The notes beneath the pieces were generated by a model that was not told where the DNA came from, did no database searches, and worked only from the letters and a program-made list of their open reading frames with translations. A stretch of DNA of 5,175 bases from Actinomycetota bacterium (GTDB lineage Bacteria; Cyanobacteriota; Vampirovibrionia; Obscuribacterales; Obscuribacteraceae), in the NCBI GenBank assembly GCA_903970355.1, contig CAJCIF010000195.1:1-5175 (forward strand). Direction: 5' to 3'. Of the stretch, positions 1-5,175 are shown piece after piece (the first letter of the stretch is position 1; every line of letters starts with the position of its first letter). The position numbers and the translations under genes are program-made.

Positions 1-455
1 ATTAGGAAGCACTGCAACTTGGTTTGTTCCCCTGCAAGTATTACGGATACTTCTCCGTAGTCGACTTGGGCATCGCCACCAGGTTGATATTGCAAAGGAA
101 TGAAAACAGATTTGCTAGTTTTTTTTAGTGCGGCTACAAAAGCACGGACTGTTCTCTCTCCGCCTCTAAAACCCCTTTCGTCTCTTAGCCGCTGGAAAAT
201 GCGAGCGGCTGAATGTTTGTGTTTCCTTGGACTGCCAGCATCTGCTTCCAGAATTTCCGCGATGAATTGCTTGTGTTCATCCATTACAGGCTTTCCTCTT
301 GGAACCTCAATTCGATAGCGTGGAGGGTTTGGATCTTTGACGTATTTTGCAACCGTCTTGCGAGAAAGCTTGAATTCGCTTGCTATCCAGCGCTCACTCT
401 TACCCTCTTGCAGCTTGAGTCGGCGCAGAAATGCCCAATCATTCCTTTGCAGCAC
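1..455 (-). CDS. istA: IS21-family transposase IstA, N-terminal part (C-terminus beyond the window)
   Basis: This is the DDE transposase that cuts and joins IS21 ends, working with the ATPase IstB. The minus strand reads open from 455 to the left edge, giving 151 complete codons. Residues about 15-40 form a helix-turn-helix (RWIASEFKLSRKTVAKYV), followed by the family-typical PNPPRY linker and the segment RIFQRLRDERGFRGG (86-100). The DDE core then begins: VFIPLQYQPGGDAQVDYGE (117-135), in which D132 (codon at 60-62) should be the first catalytic Asp. The other two acidic residues lie outside the window. I chose the GTG at 453-455 because an AGGAAGGA Shine-Dalgarno (460-467) sits 4 nt upstream and the N-terminus then matches the family. 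An in-frame ATG at 498-500 has no ribosome-binding site. A run of eight A residues (complement of 119-126) could promote slippage. No frameshift or stop is visible in the part present. Confidence 0.88.
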   Translation of the reverse strand, partial: MLQRNDWAFLRRLKLQEGKSERWIASEFKLSRKTVAKYVKDPNPPRYRIEVPRGKPVMDEHKQFIAEILEADAGSPRKHKHSAARIFQRLRDERGFRGGERTVRAFVAALKKTSKSVFIPLQYQPGGDAQVDYGEVSVILAGEQTKLQCFL

Positions 456-459
456 TAAG

Positions 460-467
460 TCCTTCCT
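460..467 (-). promoter_or_regulatory. Ribosome-binding site deciding the istA start
   Basis: Minus-strand AGGAAGGA lies 4 nt upstream of the GTG at 453-455. It is the only good Shine-Dalgarno near the open frame, so it favours the GTG over the in-frame ATG at 498-500 or the TTG at 480-482. Confidence 0.6.
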
Positions 468-498
468 GATTCTAGGTTCCAACGAGGAACACCGAACC

Positions 499-504
499 AT
501 TATC
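499..504 (-). promoter_or_regulatory. Candidate -10 box for istA
   Basis: Minus-strand GATAAT matches TATAAT at five of six positions and lies about 45 nt upstream of the preferred GTG start. No convincing -35 box is found 16-18 bp further upstream, so this is weak. If real, transcription would begin inside or downstream of the ATG at 498-500, ruling that ATG out as the start. Confidence 0.3.
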
Positions 505-514
505 GGACAGCTTT

Positions 515-531
515 CAAAGTGGCCCCCTTTT
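515..531 (+). repeat. IS21 terminal repeat, inner copy
   Basis: The 17-mer CAAAGTGGCCCCCTTTT matches the outer copy at 548-564 at 13 of 17 positions, in direct orientation and offset by 33 bp. Both copies share the core AAAG.GG-CC...CTTTT. Paired or multiple terminal repeats that bind IstA are a known property of IS21-family ends; binding at this site is inferred. Confidence 0.6.
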
Positions 532-536
532 CGATT

Positions 537-556
537 GCCGCTTGCTAAAAAGCGGC
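537..556. repeat. Perfect 7-bp inverted repeat (hairpin) in the IS end
   Basis: GCCGCTT (537-543) and AAGCGGC (550-556) are perfectly complementary around a 6-nt loop, GCTAAA. On the plus strand the stem is followed by TACTTTTAG, which only loosely resembles an intrinsic terminator tract. On the minus strand it precedes istA, where a hairpin could reduce read-in transcription or translation from outside the element, as known for several IS families. The function is inferred; only the pairing is seen. Confidence 0.5.
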
Positions 557-564
557 CTACTTTT
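548..564 (+). repeat. IS21 terminal repeat, outer copy
   Basis: The 17-mer AAAAGCGGCCTACTTTT is the partner of the copy at 515-531 (13 of 17 positions identical). Its left part also forms the right arm of the hairpin at 537-556. It lies about 30 bp inside the inferred tip of the element. Confidence 0.6.
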
Positions 565-594
565 AGTTTGCCAAAAACATAAAAAGCCACAGCA

Positions 595-603
595 TGGTAA
601 GAT
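595..603 (+). promoter_or_regulatory. Candidate extended -10 promoter for the plus-strand glycosyltransferase
   Basis: TGGTAAGAT fits the extended -10 pattern TGnTAnnnT, with four of six hexamer positions matching TATAAT, and lies about 30 bp upstream of the ATG at 634. No -35 is found at normal spacing. The nearest TTG-type hexamer, TTGCCA at 568-573 inside the IS end, is 24 bp away, which is too far. If functional, this promoter sits immediately outside the inferred IS tip. Weak evidence. Confidence 0.25.
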
Positions 604-633
604 TCCAGCTCGGACAAGCGAACAACAATTAAA

Positions 634-1737
634 ATGAGCGCTACTAAGCAAGACTTACCAGCCCGTGAAATAAATTCCGGGAGTAAAACAAACGTTCTTA
701 TCGTGTCACACTCCGACACTAAATGCGGTATCTACCAGTACGGCAAAAATCTCGCTGAAGCCCTTTCGCATTCTCAAACACTGAACATTGTGTTTGCGGA
801 ATGCAGTAGTGCCGATCAACTCTTTTTCGAGATTAGACAATCAGCGCCAGAGGTAATAATCTACAACCATCTTCCGCTTACTATGCCCTGGTTAACGCCT
901 GCTGTTTCAAAAGCCGTCAAGATTATTCAGCTCGGAATCATGCACGAGGTTGCACAAAACGAGGCAGACAATGCATCCAACGAGTTTCTTGATTACAAAA
1001 AAGCGGCAGACAACGCATCTAACAAGTTATTTGACTATTATATTTGTCCCGATCCTACACTCGTGACTAAAAATCCGATTATTCTCACAGTTGGCAGACT
1101 AATTCCTGATTTTACAAATACACATCCATTACCAGATATCACTACTGTAGGCAGTTTCGGATTTGGATTCCCGGATAAGAGGTTCGAGCTAATTGTTGAT
1201 CAAGTTCAACTTGAATTTGATGAGGCTCTCATTAGATTCCATATGCCGTTTTGCGGACCGGTGGATGCAGACGGCACCCGCACATCCTTGGTAACTGCTA
1301 AGCGCTGCAGAGAAAGGCTCTATAAGCCGGGAGTTCGTCTTGAGATTACGCACGATTTTATGAGTCAGACCGATATGATGGAATTTCTTGCGAAAAATAG
1401 TGTAAATGCGTTCTTTCACGATATAGGCACACACCGGGGAATCTCCAGTAGCGTTGAGTTCGCAATAGCTGTACGTCGACCTGTAGCTATAACTAAGAGC
1501 TTTATGTTTAGACACTTATGGCACACTTCACCTTCTATCTGTATAGAAGACCTAACGCTTAGAGCGATCATGAGCAACGGAATTACTCCGCTGCTACCCA
1601 TTCTCGATGAATGCTCGAGATCTAATTATATAAGTAGCTACGAACAGATAATAGCTAAAGTTACGAAGAGACAGATTCTCGACTTCCAGACCCCACTAAA
1701 ACAATCCGGCGAAGAAGTCTCCGCAATAAGTCCGTAG
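634..1737 (+). CDS. Putative GT-B-fold glycosyltransferase (GT4-like, uncharacterised family)
   Basis: A 367-residue, probably cytoplasmic protein with no signal peptide or membrane segment. The N-terminal domain opens with VLIVSHSDTKCGIYQYGKNL (21-40), the loop typical of GT4-type enzymes (CGIxxY...L). The C-terminal domain contains VGSFGFGFPDKRFE (172-185), PGVRLEITHDF (232-242) and RGISSSVEFAIAVRRPVAI (268-286). The last lines up with the GT-B EX7E donor-binding helix, keeping the second Glu (E275) but with His (H267) at the first. Donor, acceptor and even activity are unknown. Residues 111-121 and 125-135 are a tandem duplication. The ATG is the only ATG, GTG or TTG start after the stop at 598-600 that keeps the N-domain whole; no Shine-Dalgarno is visible. 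The gene lies about 40 bp from the inferred IS21 end, opposes the other sugar genes, and its last 25 codons overlap the convergent GT2-like gene, so its native C-terminus may be altered. Confidence 0.82.
   Translation: MSATKQDLPAREINSGSKTNVLIVSHSDTKCGIYQYGKNLAEALSHSQTLNIVFAECSSADQLFFEIRQSAPEVIIYNHLPLTMPWLTPAVSKAVKIIQLGIMHEVAQNEADNASNEFLDYKKAADNASNKLFDYYICPDPTLVTKNPIILTVGRLIPDFTNTHPLPDITTVGSFGFGFPDKRFELIVDQVQLEFDEALIRFHMPFCGPVDADGTRTSLVTAKRCRERLYKPGVRLEITHDFMSQTDMMEFLAKNSVNAFFHDIGTHRGISSSVEFAIAVRRPVAITKSFMFRHLWHTSPSICIEDLTLRAIMSNGITPLLPILDECSRSNYISSYEQIIAKVTKRQILDFQTPLKQSGEEVSAISP
964..1038 (+). repeat. Diverged in-frame tandem duplication inside the glycosyltransferase gene
   Basis: Units at 964-996 and 1006-1038 (period 42 bp, 14 codons) match at 26 of 33 bases and encode ADNASNEFLDY and ADNASNKLFDY. 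Four of the seven differences are silent third-position changes. This argues for an older duplication kept under protein-level selection, not a recent replication slip. The unit lies in the N-terminal domain just before YYICPDPTL. Confidence 0.7.
1661..1737. other. Tail-to-tail 3' overlap of two convergent genes
   Basis: The plus-strand gene stops with TAG at 1735-1737 and the minus-strand gene with TAA (complement of 1661-1663), so 77 bp code on both strands. The overlap encodes residues 343-367 of the plus-strand protein and the final 25 residues of the GT2-like protein. No intrinsic terminator is visible at the junction. Transcripts from both sides should therefore be complementary at their 3' ends. 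Confidence 0.8.
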
Positions 1738-2860
1738 TTTTCCAGAATCGGCTTTGTGTAATGAGAAGCAACTCGGATTGTCTTCGTTCAGATATTTCAT
1801 AAAGCTCCTGCTTTTCCAGCGCAAGCGTTTGGCATGCCTGTTCCAACTCCGCCTGTTTTTGTTGCATCTCTGCTAATCTTTCCTGCTTCAACTGGAGTTG
1901 TGGTAACGCTGCATGAGCAATAAGCCCATATGCCGATAAATGAGTTGTGCGGAGACTCAATCCACTCCATTCCGCTGAGTCTTCCCTGAAGGAAGGCTTT
2001 TCCAAAGCTTGTGCAAACTCACTAAGAGTCGTCAGCAGATTCGCCGACGGTCCGCTACGAGACTGAGCTTTACTGAGAGCCCTCAAACAGTACTCTGAAG
2101 CAGTGAGACCTAAAAGTTCTAAGTAATGACCATGCTTGAACGCTAACGCGGGGTATTCGAGCAAAGCGCGAATAGAAACGCTTGCTTCTGCACTGCGCTC
2201 ACGTACTCGGAAAGAGAAAAGTTCATCGACGCTGAACATATTGCCGTGACTAAGGAGCTGAAACCAGAAATCTAGCTCCGCTAAGAACTGAAACTTTTCA
2301 TCAAAACTAGCGGTGTGGCCGTCTCTTCTGAACAAACCTGCCTCTATACAACCTATCCAGTTCACCAAATCTCTAAACGCAATAGAAATAGCTGATTGAC
2401 CGAGGAACAGTTGATCTCTTCTAAAATTTTCGCTTGTAGAGCCTTCTGCGTGCTCGGAAATGCATTGAGCAGATAGAGCGGCTTCGAAAGATGAGTTTTT
2501 CGAAACCGCCAAAATTGTATTCGGCCTGGATTCAAAGCTCTGAAGCATTTTGCTGAGAAAATTGACAGGCCATGCTTCTGAGGGGCGCGAGAATTTAACG
2601 AAATCCCCACGCGCATGCTTGAGAAGCAAATTATAGGTATGCCACCGGTTTCCACCCGAAACGACATCGACTAGCCGAATTCTTGAATCAGCTTGCTGCA
2701 AAGCATTACGCAGCTCGCGTGGTGCAACATCAGGTATGGCAAGCAGAATTTCATACTTTTCCAATTTTTGCCCACGCAACACTGATAAAAACTCATCGAT
2801 GGAGTCTAATCGTGGCTCTTCAGCATAAACGCAAAAACTTAACGTAGGAGAGTGCGCCAT
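1661..2860 (-). CDS. GT2-like (GT-A fold) glycosyltransferase-family protein with degenerate DxD and C-terminal coiled coil
   Basis: About 399 residues. Residues 5-120 resemble the GT2 nucleotide-binding half: strand LSFCVYA, helix DEFLSVLRGQ, strand YEILLAIPDV, then ARGDFVKFSRPSEAW (83-97). In active relatives the last stretch reads GxYVKFLxxDD; here RPSE (92-95) replaces the acidic pair, so metal and nucleotide binding look impaired. LAELDFWFQLLSHG (193-206) matches the GT2 helix that normally holds the ED/DW catalytic motif. Residues about 321-367 are Gln/Glu/Leu-rich and probably coiled coil, followed by SRFWKTTDLLRRLLRR (370-385), a tail often seen at the end of such polysaccharide-cluster proteins. 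I chose the ATG at 2858-2860 because it starts 5 residues before the first strand. A TTG at 2891-2893 would add 11 residues; neither has a clear ribosome-binding site. The gene follows the membrane transferase by 46 bp, apparently in one operon. Its 3' end overlaps the plus-strand gene by 77 bp. Family is fairly sure; catalytic activity is doubtful. Confidence 0.8.
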   Translation of the reverse strand: MAHSPTLSFCVYAEEPRLDSIDEFLSVLRGQKLEKYEILLAIPDVAPRELRNALQQADSRIRLVDVVSGGNRWHTYNLLLKHARGDFVKFSRPSEAWPVNFLSKMLQSFESRPNTILAVSKNSSFEAALSAQCISEHAEGSTSENFRRDQLFLGQSAISIAFRDLVNWIGCIEAGLFRRDGHTASFDEKFQFLAELDFWFQLLSHGNMFSVDELFSFRVRERSAEASVSIRALLEYPALAFKHGHYLELLGLTASEYCLRALSKAQSRSGPSANLLTTLSEFAQALEKPSFREDSAEWSGLSLRTTHLSAYGLIAHAALPQLQLKQERLAEMQQKQAELEQACQTLALEKQELYEISERRQSELLLITQSRFWKTTDLLRRLLRRIVLVGSGSRESVSS

Positions 2861-2906
2861 TTGATTCAATACACCATTTTGTCGGAACTGCAACAGACTA
2901 GCATGC

Positions 2907-4754
2907 TCAGGGCTGAACCCTAAAAATCACCGATGATTTGTCATCAAATATCCTTTGGAAATGCGTTTCAAAAGATGTGTCGTCTGGCAAAGTCACTCTT
3001 TCAGCTTTTGACCGTTGTTTGTTCACCAGGAAATACCGGGTTCGAAATTTTTTGAGATAACCATACAAACGGTTCCCTGAACCACAATTAGCAGCCGCAT
3101 CTCGAGATCTTGCAGGGCCAAAGACGTCTCCCATAAATGTGCCACGCCTGTAGAAATAGTTCATCTGTTCATCGTAAAGGGCATAGAGATTTCCGGGTTC
3201 GGATTTTTCAAGAAATTCGTAAGCAGTATACGTAGGTAATTGATTGCGCAAAAATAGCTCTCGTTCTCCAGAATCAATGGGAATACGCCCATCAGCCTGA
3301 ATGAAAGCAATTGCTAAATCGACTGCTCCCAAACGCGTTATGAAGAAAGCAAAGCAATAAACTACTAAAGCTTTCGCAGAAGAAAACATCCTTCGATCGA
3401 GAATTCGACTAACGATCAAATCAAAGGCCAGTCCCGAATAAACGGCACAATTAGCCACCAATGGCAGAGCATAGCGTGGGTTTTGGGAAATGATGCACCA
3501 GGCTGCTAGAAAGATTAGAGTCGTTCCTAGAAATATGCTGATAGTCCGATGTCCCCTAATTGCAAATGGAACCGACAAGAAAGTGCCTATAAAAAGAAAA
3601 GGGCAGAACGAAAGAACAAATTCTCCGAATATTCTATAGTTGTAAGAAAGGTGCCATGGCATAGATAGATAGCCCAAAGGATTTCTAGCTACCATTAAAT
3701 GAGTAGACACGTCATGCATTTGGATATTGTAGTCCTCAAGGTTCCATATTCCTCCGAGACCAAATATTTTCGGAAACAATGGGAAAAAAGGATTCCCGGT
3801 GTACCAGACGTTTCGGAGTAACCAAGGAAGGCAACATACTAGCGTTACAGCGGCGAGCTGTATTAAAGCGCTACGTATTTCTTTGCTTTTCCAACGCGTG
3901 AGATATTTTCCGAAGACCATAACAAAAAGCGAGGCACTATATATAATACCAGCATATTTTGTACTGATTGCAAAACCGCTGAACATTCCGAGCGCAAACA
4001 AATATTCATTCTTAAAACCTACGTGCTGGTCTTCTAAGTGAATCGCAGCAATAGAAGCAGCTAAACACATCAAGGTAAGCATCACATCTACATAAGCAAT
4101 CGTAGAGAGAAATGCAACAAGCTGCGATGAGAACCATACGGCGCAGGCAAGAATACCAGCTCGCGCCCCCCCATAACGTCGAACCAATCCATAAATACCA
4201 ATTGCAATCAAAACATTTGAAATCCATGAGACCTGCTGAGACGCTACATCTCCTGCAGTGCCAAGTAATCCAGTAAATAACATTTCAGCAAATTGGTTAA
4301 AAACCGGATATCTAATATAGGTTGCTAATGTTAGAGCGTGCGCCTCAAGATATAGCTTGCCATAGGCAAGATGATAACTTGTATCATCCCAAGAATGGGG
4401 TGGATATAGGGATAAGGCAAAAGTTGGTATCGTGCCCCAAAAAAGTAGAAATGAAAATATGCAATCTGCGGCTGAAAGTCTCGGAAAATTGCTAAAAAGG
4501 CCCCAAACACTTTTTCGTCCCATAAGAAGCGTTATGACAAATAAAGCTATTAGGACTTCCCGATAGAGTAAGTGTATGAGACCTAGGAGGAATATTGCGT
4601 AACTCCAAACACCAAGCCCTGTAACAGTTCGCAAGAAGAATCGTTCTAACCTGCTTAAATCACTAAACCGAAATATTCGCTCACCAATGCTGTAACAAGA
4701 CACTATCAGGAGTACATCGAGGAAAATGTACTTAGAGACAAATAAGATGAACAT
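2907..4754 (-). CDS. Polytopic membrane glycosyltransferase, GT-C fold (GT39/ArnT/PMT-like)
   Basis: About 615 residues with roughly 10-12 hydrophobic membrane segments between residues 1 and 480 and a soluble C-terminal part of about 130 residues. After an early membrane segment comes PPHSWDDTSYHLAYGKLYLE (118-137). It matches the first extracytoplasmic loop of GT-C enzymes, where D123 of WDxxxYH should be the catalytic Asp. NPLGYLSMPWHLS (358-370) and NPRYALPLV (425-433) are further typical loop motifs. Such enzymes move a sugar from a polyprenyl-phosphate donor to a glycan, lipid or protein on the outer face of the inner membrane; the actual substrate cannot be told. The ATG at 4752-4754 is preferred, with AAGGTG 12 nt upstream, over a GTG at 4767-4769 that adds five residues (MHAAV). 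The upstream GT4 gene ends 38 bp before it and the GT2-like gene begins 46 bp after it, consistent with one transcript. No frameshift or internal stop is seen. Confidence 0.88.
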   Translation of the reverse strand: MFILFVSKYIFLDVLLIVSCYSIGERIFRFSDLSRLERFFLRTVTGLGVWSYAIFLLGLIHLLYREVLIALFVITLLMGRKSVWGLFSNFPRLSAADCIFSFLLFWGTIPTFALSLYPPHSWDDTSYHLAYGKLYLEAHALTLATYIRYPVFNQFAEMLFTGLLGTAGDVASQQVSWISNVLIAIGIYGLVRRYGGARAGILACAVWFSSQLVAFLSTIAYVDVMLTLMCLAASIAAIHLEDQHVGFKNEYLFALGMFSGFAISTKYAGIIYSASLFVMVFGKYLTRWKSKEIRSALIQLAAVTLVCCLPWLLRNVWYTGNPFFPLFPKIFGLGGIWNLEDYNIQMHDVSTHLMVARNPLGYLSMPWHLSYNYRIFGEFVLSFCPFLFIGTFLSVPFAIRGHRTISIFLGTTLIFLAAWCIISQNPRYALPLVANCAVYSGLAFDLIVSRILDRRMFSSAKALVVYCFAFFITRLGAVDLAIAFIQADGRIPIDSGERELFLRNQLPTYTAYEFLEKSEPGNLYALYDEQMNYFYRRGTFMGDVFGPARSRDAAANCGSGNRLYGYLKKFRTRYFLVNKQRSKAERVTLPDDTSFETHFQRIFDDKSSVIFRVQP

Positions 4755-4792
4755 TACTGCCGCATGCACCTTGGATAAACTACCTCACCGCG

Positions 4793-5175
4793 CTATCGTT
4801 GAGAAACAGGAGCATTTTTTCTTTCGAGCAGATCGTGCAACTTCTCTCTAAATTTCACGAAGTTATACTGCTCAGCCCGCAATTCGGCAGCTGACCTCAT
4901 CACTTCGTTTTGTGGAGAACCATATTGCCTGGTTAAACTAATCGTCTGCTGTTTAAGCTCATCGATGGTTTTCCAATGAAAACCTGATCTTCCATGCATT
5001 ACTATCTCTTTCTGTCCGCCTGTGCCGATGACTAAAGGGATACAACCAGCACCCATCGCTTCTACCGTGCTCATACCAAAATGTTCGTGTGCCCAAGGCG
5101 AGAGCTGCTCATCTATACCGAGTCCTGTCGCGTGCCAATAAATCGACGAACACTTATATAAGTCTTCCAACTCCT
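4793..5175 (-). CDS. GT4-family glycosyltransferase, C-terminal part (N-terminus beyond the window)
   Basis: The frame is open to the right edge, giving 126 residues of what is usually a protein of about 350-450 residues. It is the donor-binding GT-B C-terminal domain: LEDLYKCSSIYWHATG, then EHFGMSTVEAMGAGCIPLVI, holding the EX7E motif (Glu codons at 5084-5086 and 5060-5062), followed by GGQKEIVMHGRSGFHW, the usual nucleotide-sugar contact loop. A helical tail (SAAELRAEQYNFVKFREKL) ends at the TAG at 4793-4795. The TTG at 5168-5170 is an internal Leu codon in family alignments, not a start. The protein should be a retaining cytoplasmic transferase in polysaccharide assembly and the first visible gene of the minus-strand operon. 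The specific sugar cannot be told. Confidence 0.9.
   Translation of the reverse strand, partial: ELEDLYKCSSIYWHATGLGIDEQLSPWAHEHFGMSTVEAMGAGCIPLVIGTGGQKEIVMHGRSGFHWKTIDELKQQTISLTRQYGSPQNEVMRSAAELRAEQYNFVKFREKLHDLLERKNAPVSQR

Larger units (their letters stand above)
1..594 (-). mobile_element. IS21-family insertion sequence, istA-proximal end (partial, cut by the window edge)
   Basis: The stretch holds the start of an IS21-type transposase gene on the minus strand plus the non-coding end upstream of it. That end contains two degenerate copies of a repeat (515-531 and 548-564), as expected of the multiple terminal transposase-binding repeats of IS21 elements. The family normally ends in 5'-TG...CA-3'. 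Read on the minus strand, the candidate outer tips are TGTGGC starting at 591 or TGCTGTGGC starting at 594. I give 594 as the boundary with an uncertainty of several bases. The rest of istA, the helper ATPase gene istB and the other terminus must lie left of the window, so the target-site duplication cannot be checked and completeness is unknown. Element identity is well supported by the protein; the exact boundary is inferred. Confidence 0.75.

Noticed and set aside
100..582. Three overlapping plus-strand open frames of 72-81 codons
   Set aside because: They are antisense to, or in the non-coding end upstream of, the clearly recognisable istA gene; their translations show no family features.
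568..603. Hybrid promoter with -35 TTGCCA in the IS and -10 TAAGAT outside it
   Set aside because: The spacer is 24 bp, well beyond the usable 16-19 bp; only the extended -10 is kept as a weak candidate.
1189..1601. Minus-strand open frames of 108 and 61 codons within the plus-strand glycosyltransferase
   Set aside because: They are opposite a conserved GT-B-like domain and show no recognisable motif or ribosome-binding site.
2362..2667. A second minus-strand frame of 101 codons inside the GT2-like gene
   Set aside because: It is a frame-shifted reading of the GT2-like coding sequence with no domain of its own.
2900..2907. AGCATGCT palindrome at the membrane transferase/GT2 junction, with GCATGC also at 4762-4767
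   Set aside because: Six- to eight-base palindromes at two junctions are easily due to chance; there is no longer shared sequence to support a regulatory or recombination site.
3799..4227. Open frames of 80 codons (plus) and 71 codons (minus) inside the membrane transferase
   Set aside because: Both are out-of-frame readings of transmembrane coding sequence; the Cys/Trp-rich composition is what shifted hydrophobic codons give.
5168..5170. TTG as start codon of a 125-residue protein
   Set aside because: The frame stays open to the window edge and the sequence around it is the interior of a GT4 C-terminal domain, so the gene is truncated by the window and not a short gene.

Overview
The window is bacterial accessory DNA: the tail of a surface-polysaccharide gene cluster (O-antigen, capsule or exopolysaccharide type) whose left flank carries an IS21-family insertion sequence. 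Four glycosyltransferase-type genes lie side by side, and there are no housekeeping or RNA genes. Base composition is moderate to slightly AT-rich. Nothing in the window fixes the species. The gene families are widespread in Gram-negative bacteria and cyanobacteria, so I leave the phylum open.

Layout, left to right. (1) Positions 1-455, minus strand: the N-terminal 151 codons of an IS21-type transposase (IstA), cut by the left window edge. Its upstream end (about 456-594) holds two degenerate copies of a terminal repeat and a 7-bp-stem hairpin. The element probably ends near 591-594. (2) Positions 634-1737, plus strand: a GT-B-like putative glycosyltransferase of a poorly characterised family, starting only about 40 bp beyond the inferred IS tip and carrying a 14-residue internal tandem duplication. 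(3) Positions 1661-2860, minus strand: a GT2-like protein with a degenerate metal-binding (DxD) site and a C-terminal coiled coil. Its 3' end overlaps the plus-strand gene tail-to-tail by 77 bp. (4) Positions 2907-4754, minus strand: a polytopic membrane GT-C (GT39/ArnT-like) glycosyltransferase. (5) Positions 4793-5175, minus strand: the C-terminal third or so of a GT4 glycosyltransferase, cut by the right window edge.

Genes 5, 4 and 3 read in the same direction with gaps of about 38 and 46 bp, so they look like the distal end of one operon. A cytoplasmic nucleotide-sugar-dependent transferase (GT4) would build the glycan, a membrane GT-C enzyme would modify it from a lipid-linked donor on the periplasmic side, and a GT2-like protein with a coiled-coil tail would take part in assembly. 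The plus-strand gene converges on this operon. It sits between the operon end and the IS, which suggests it arrived or was rearranged there. These functional links are inferred from families and gene order.

I see no CRISPR array, tRNA, rRNA or riboswitch, and no clearly new system. The points most worth a second look are the IS end next to the plus-strand gene, the overlapping convergent 3' ends, the internal duplication and the apparent loss of the GT2 active-site acidic motif.
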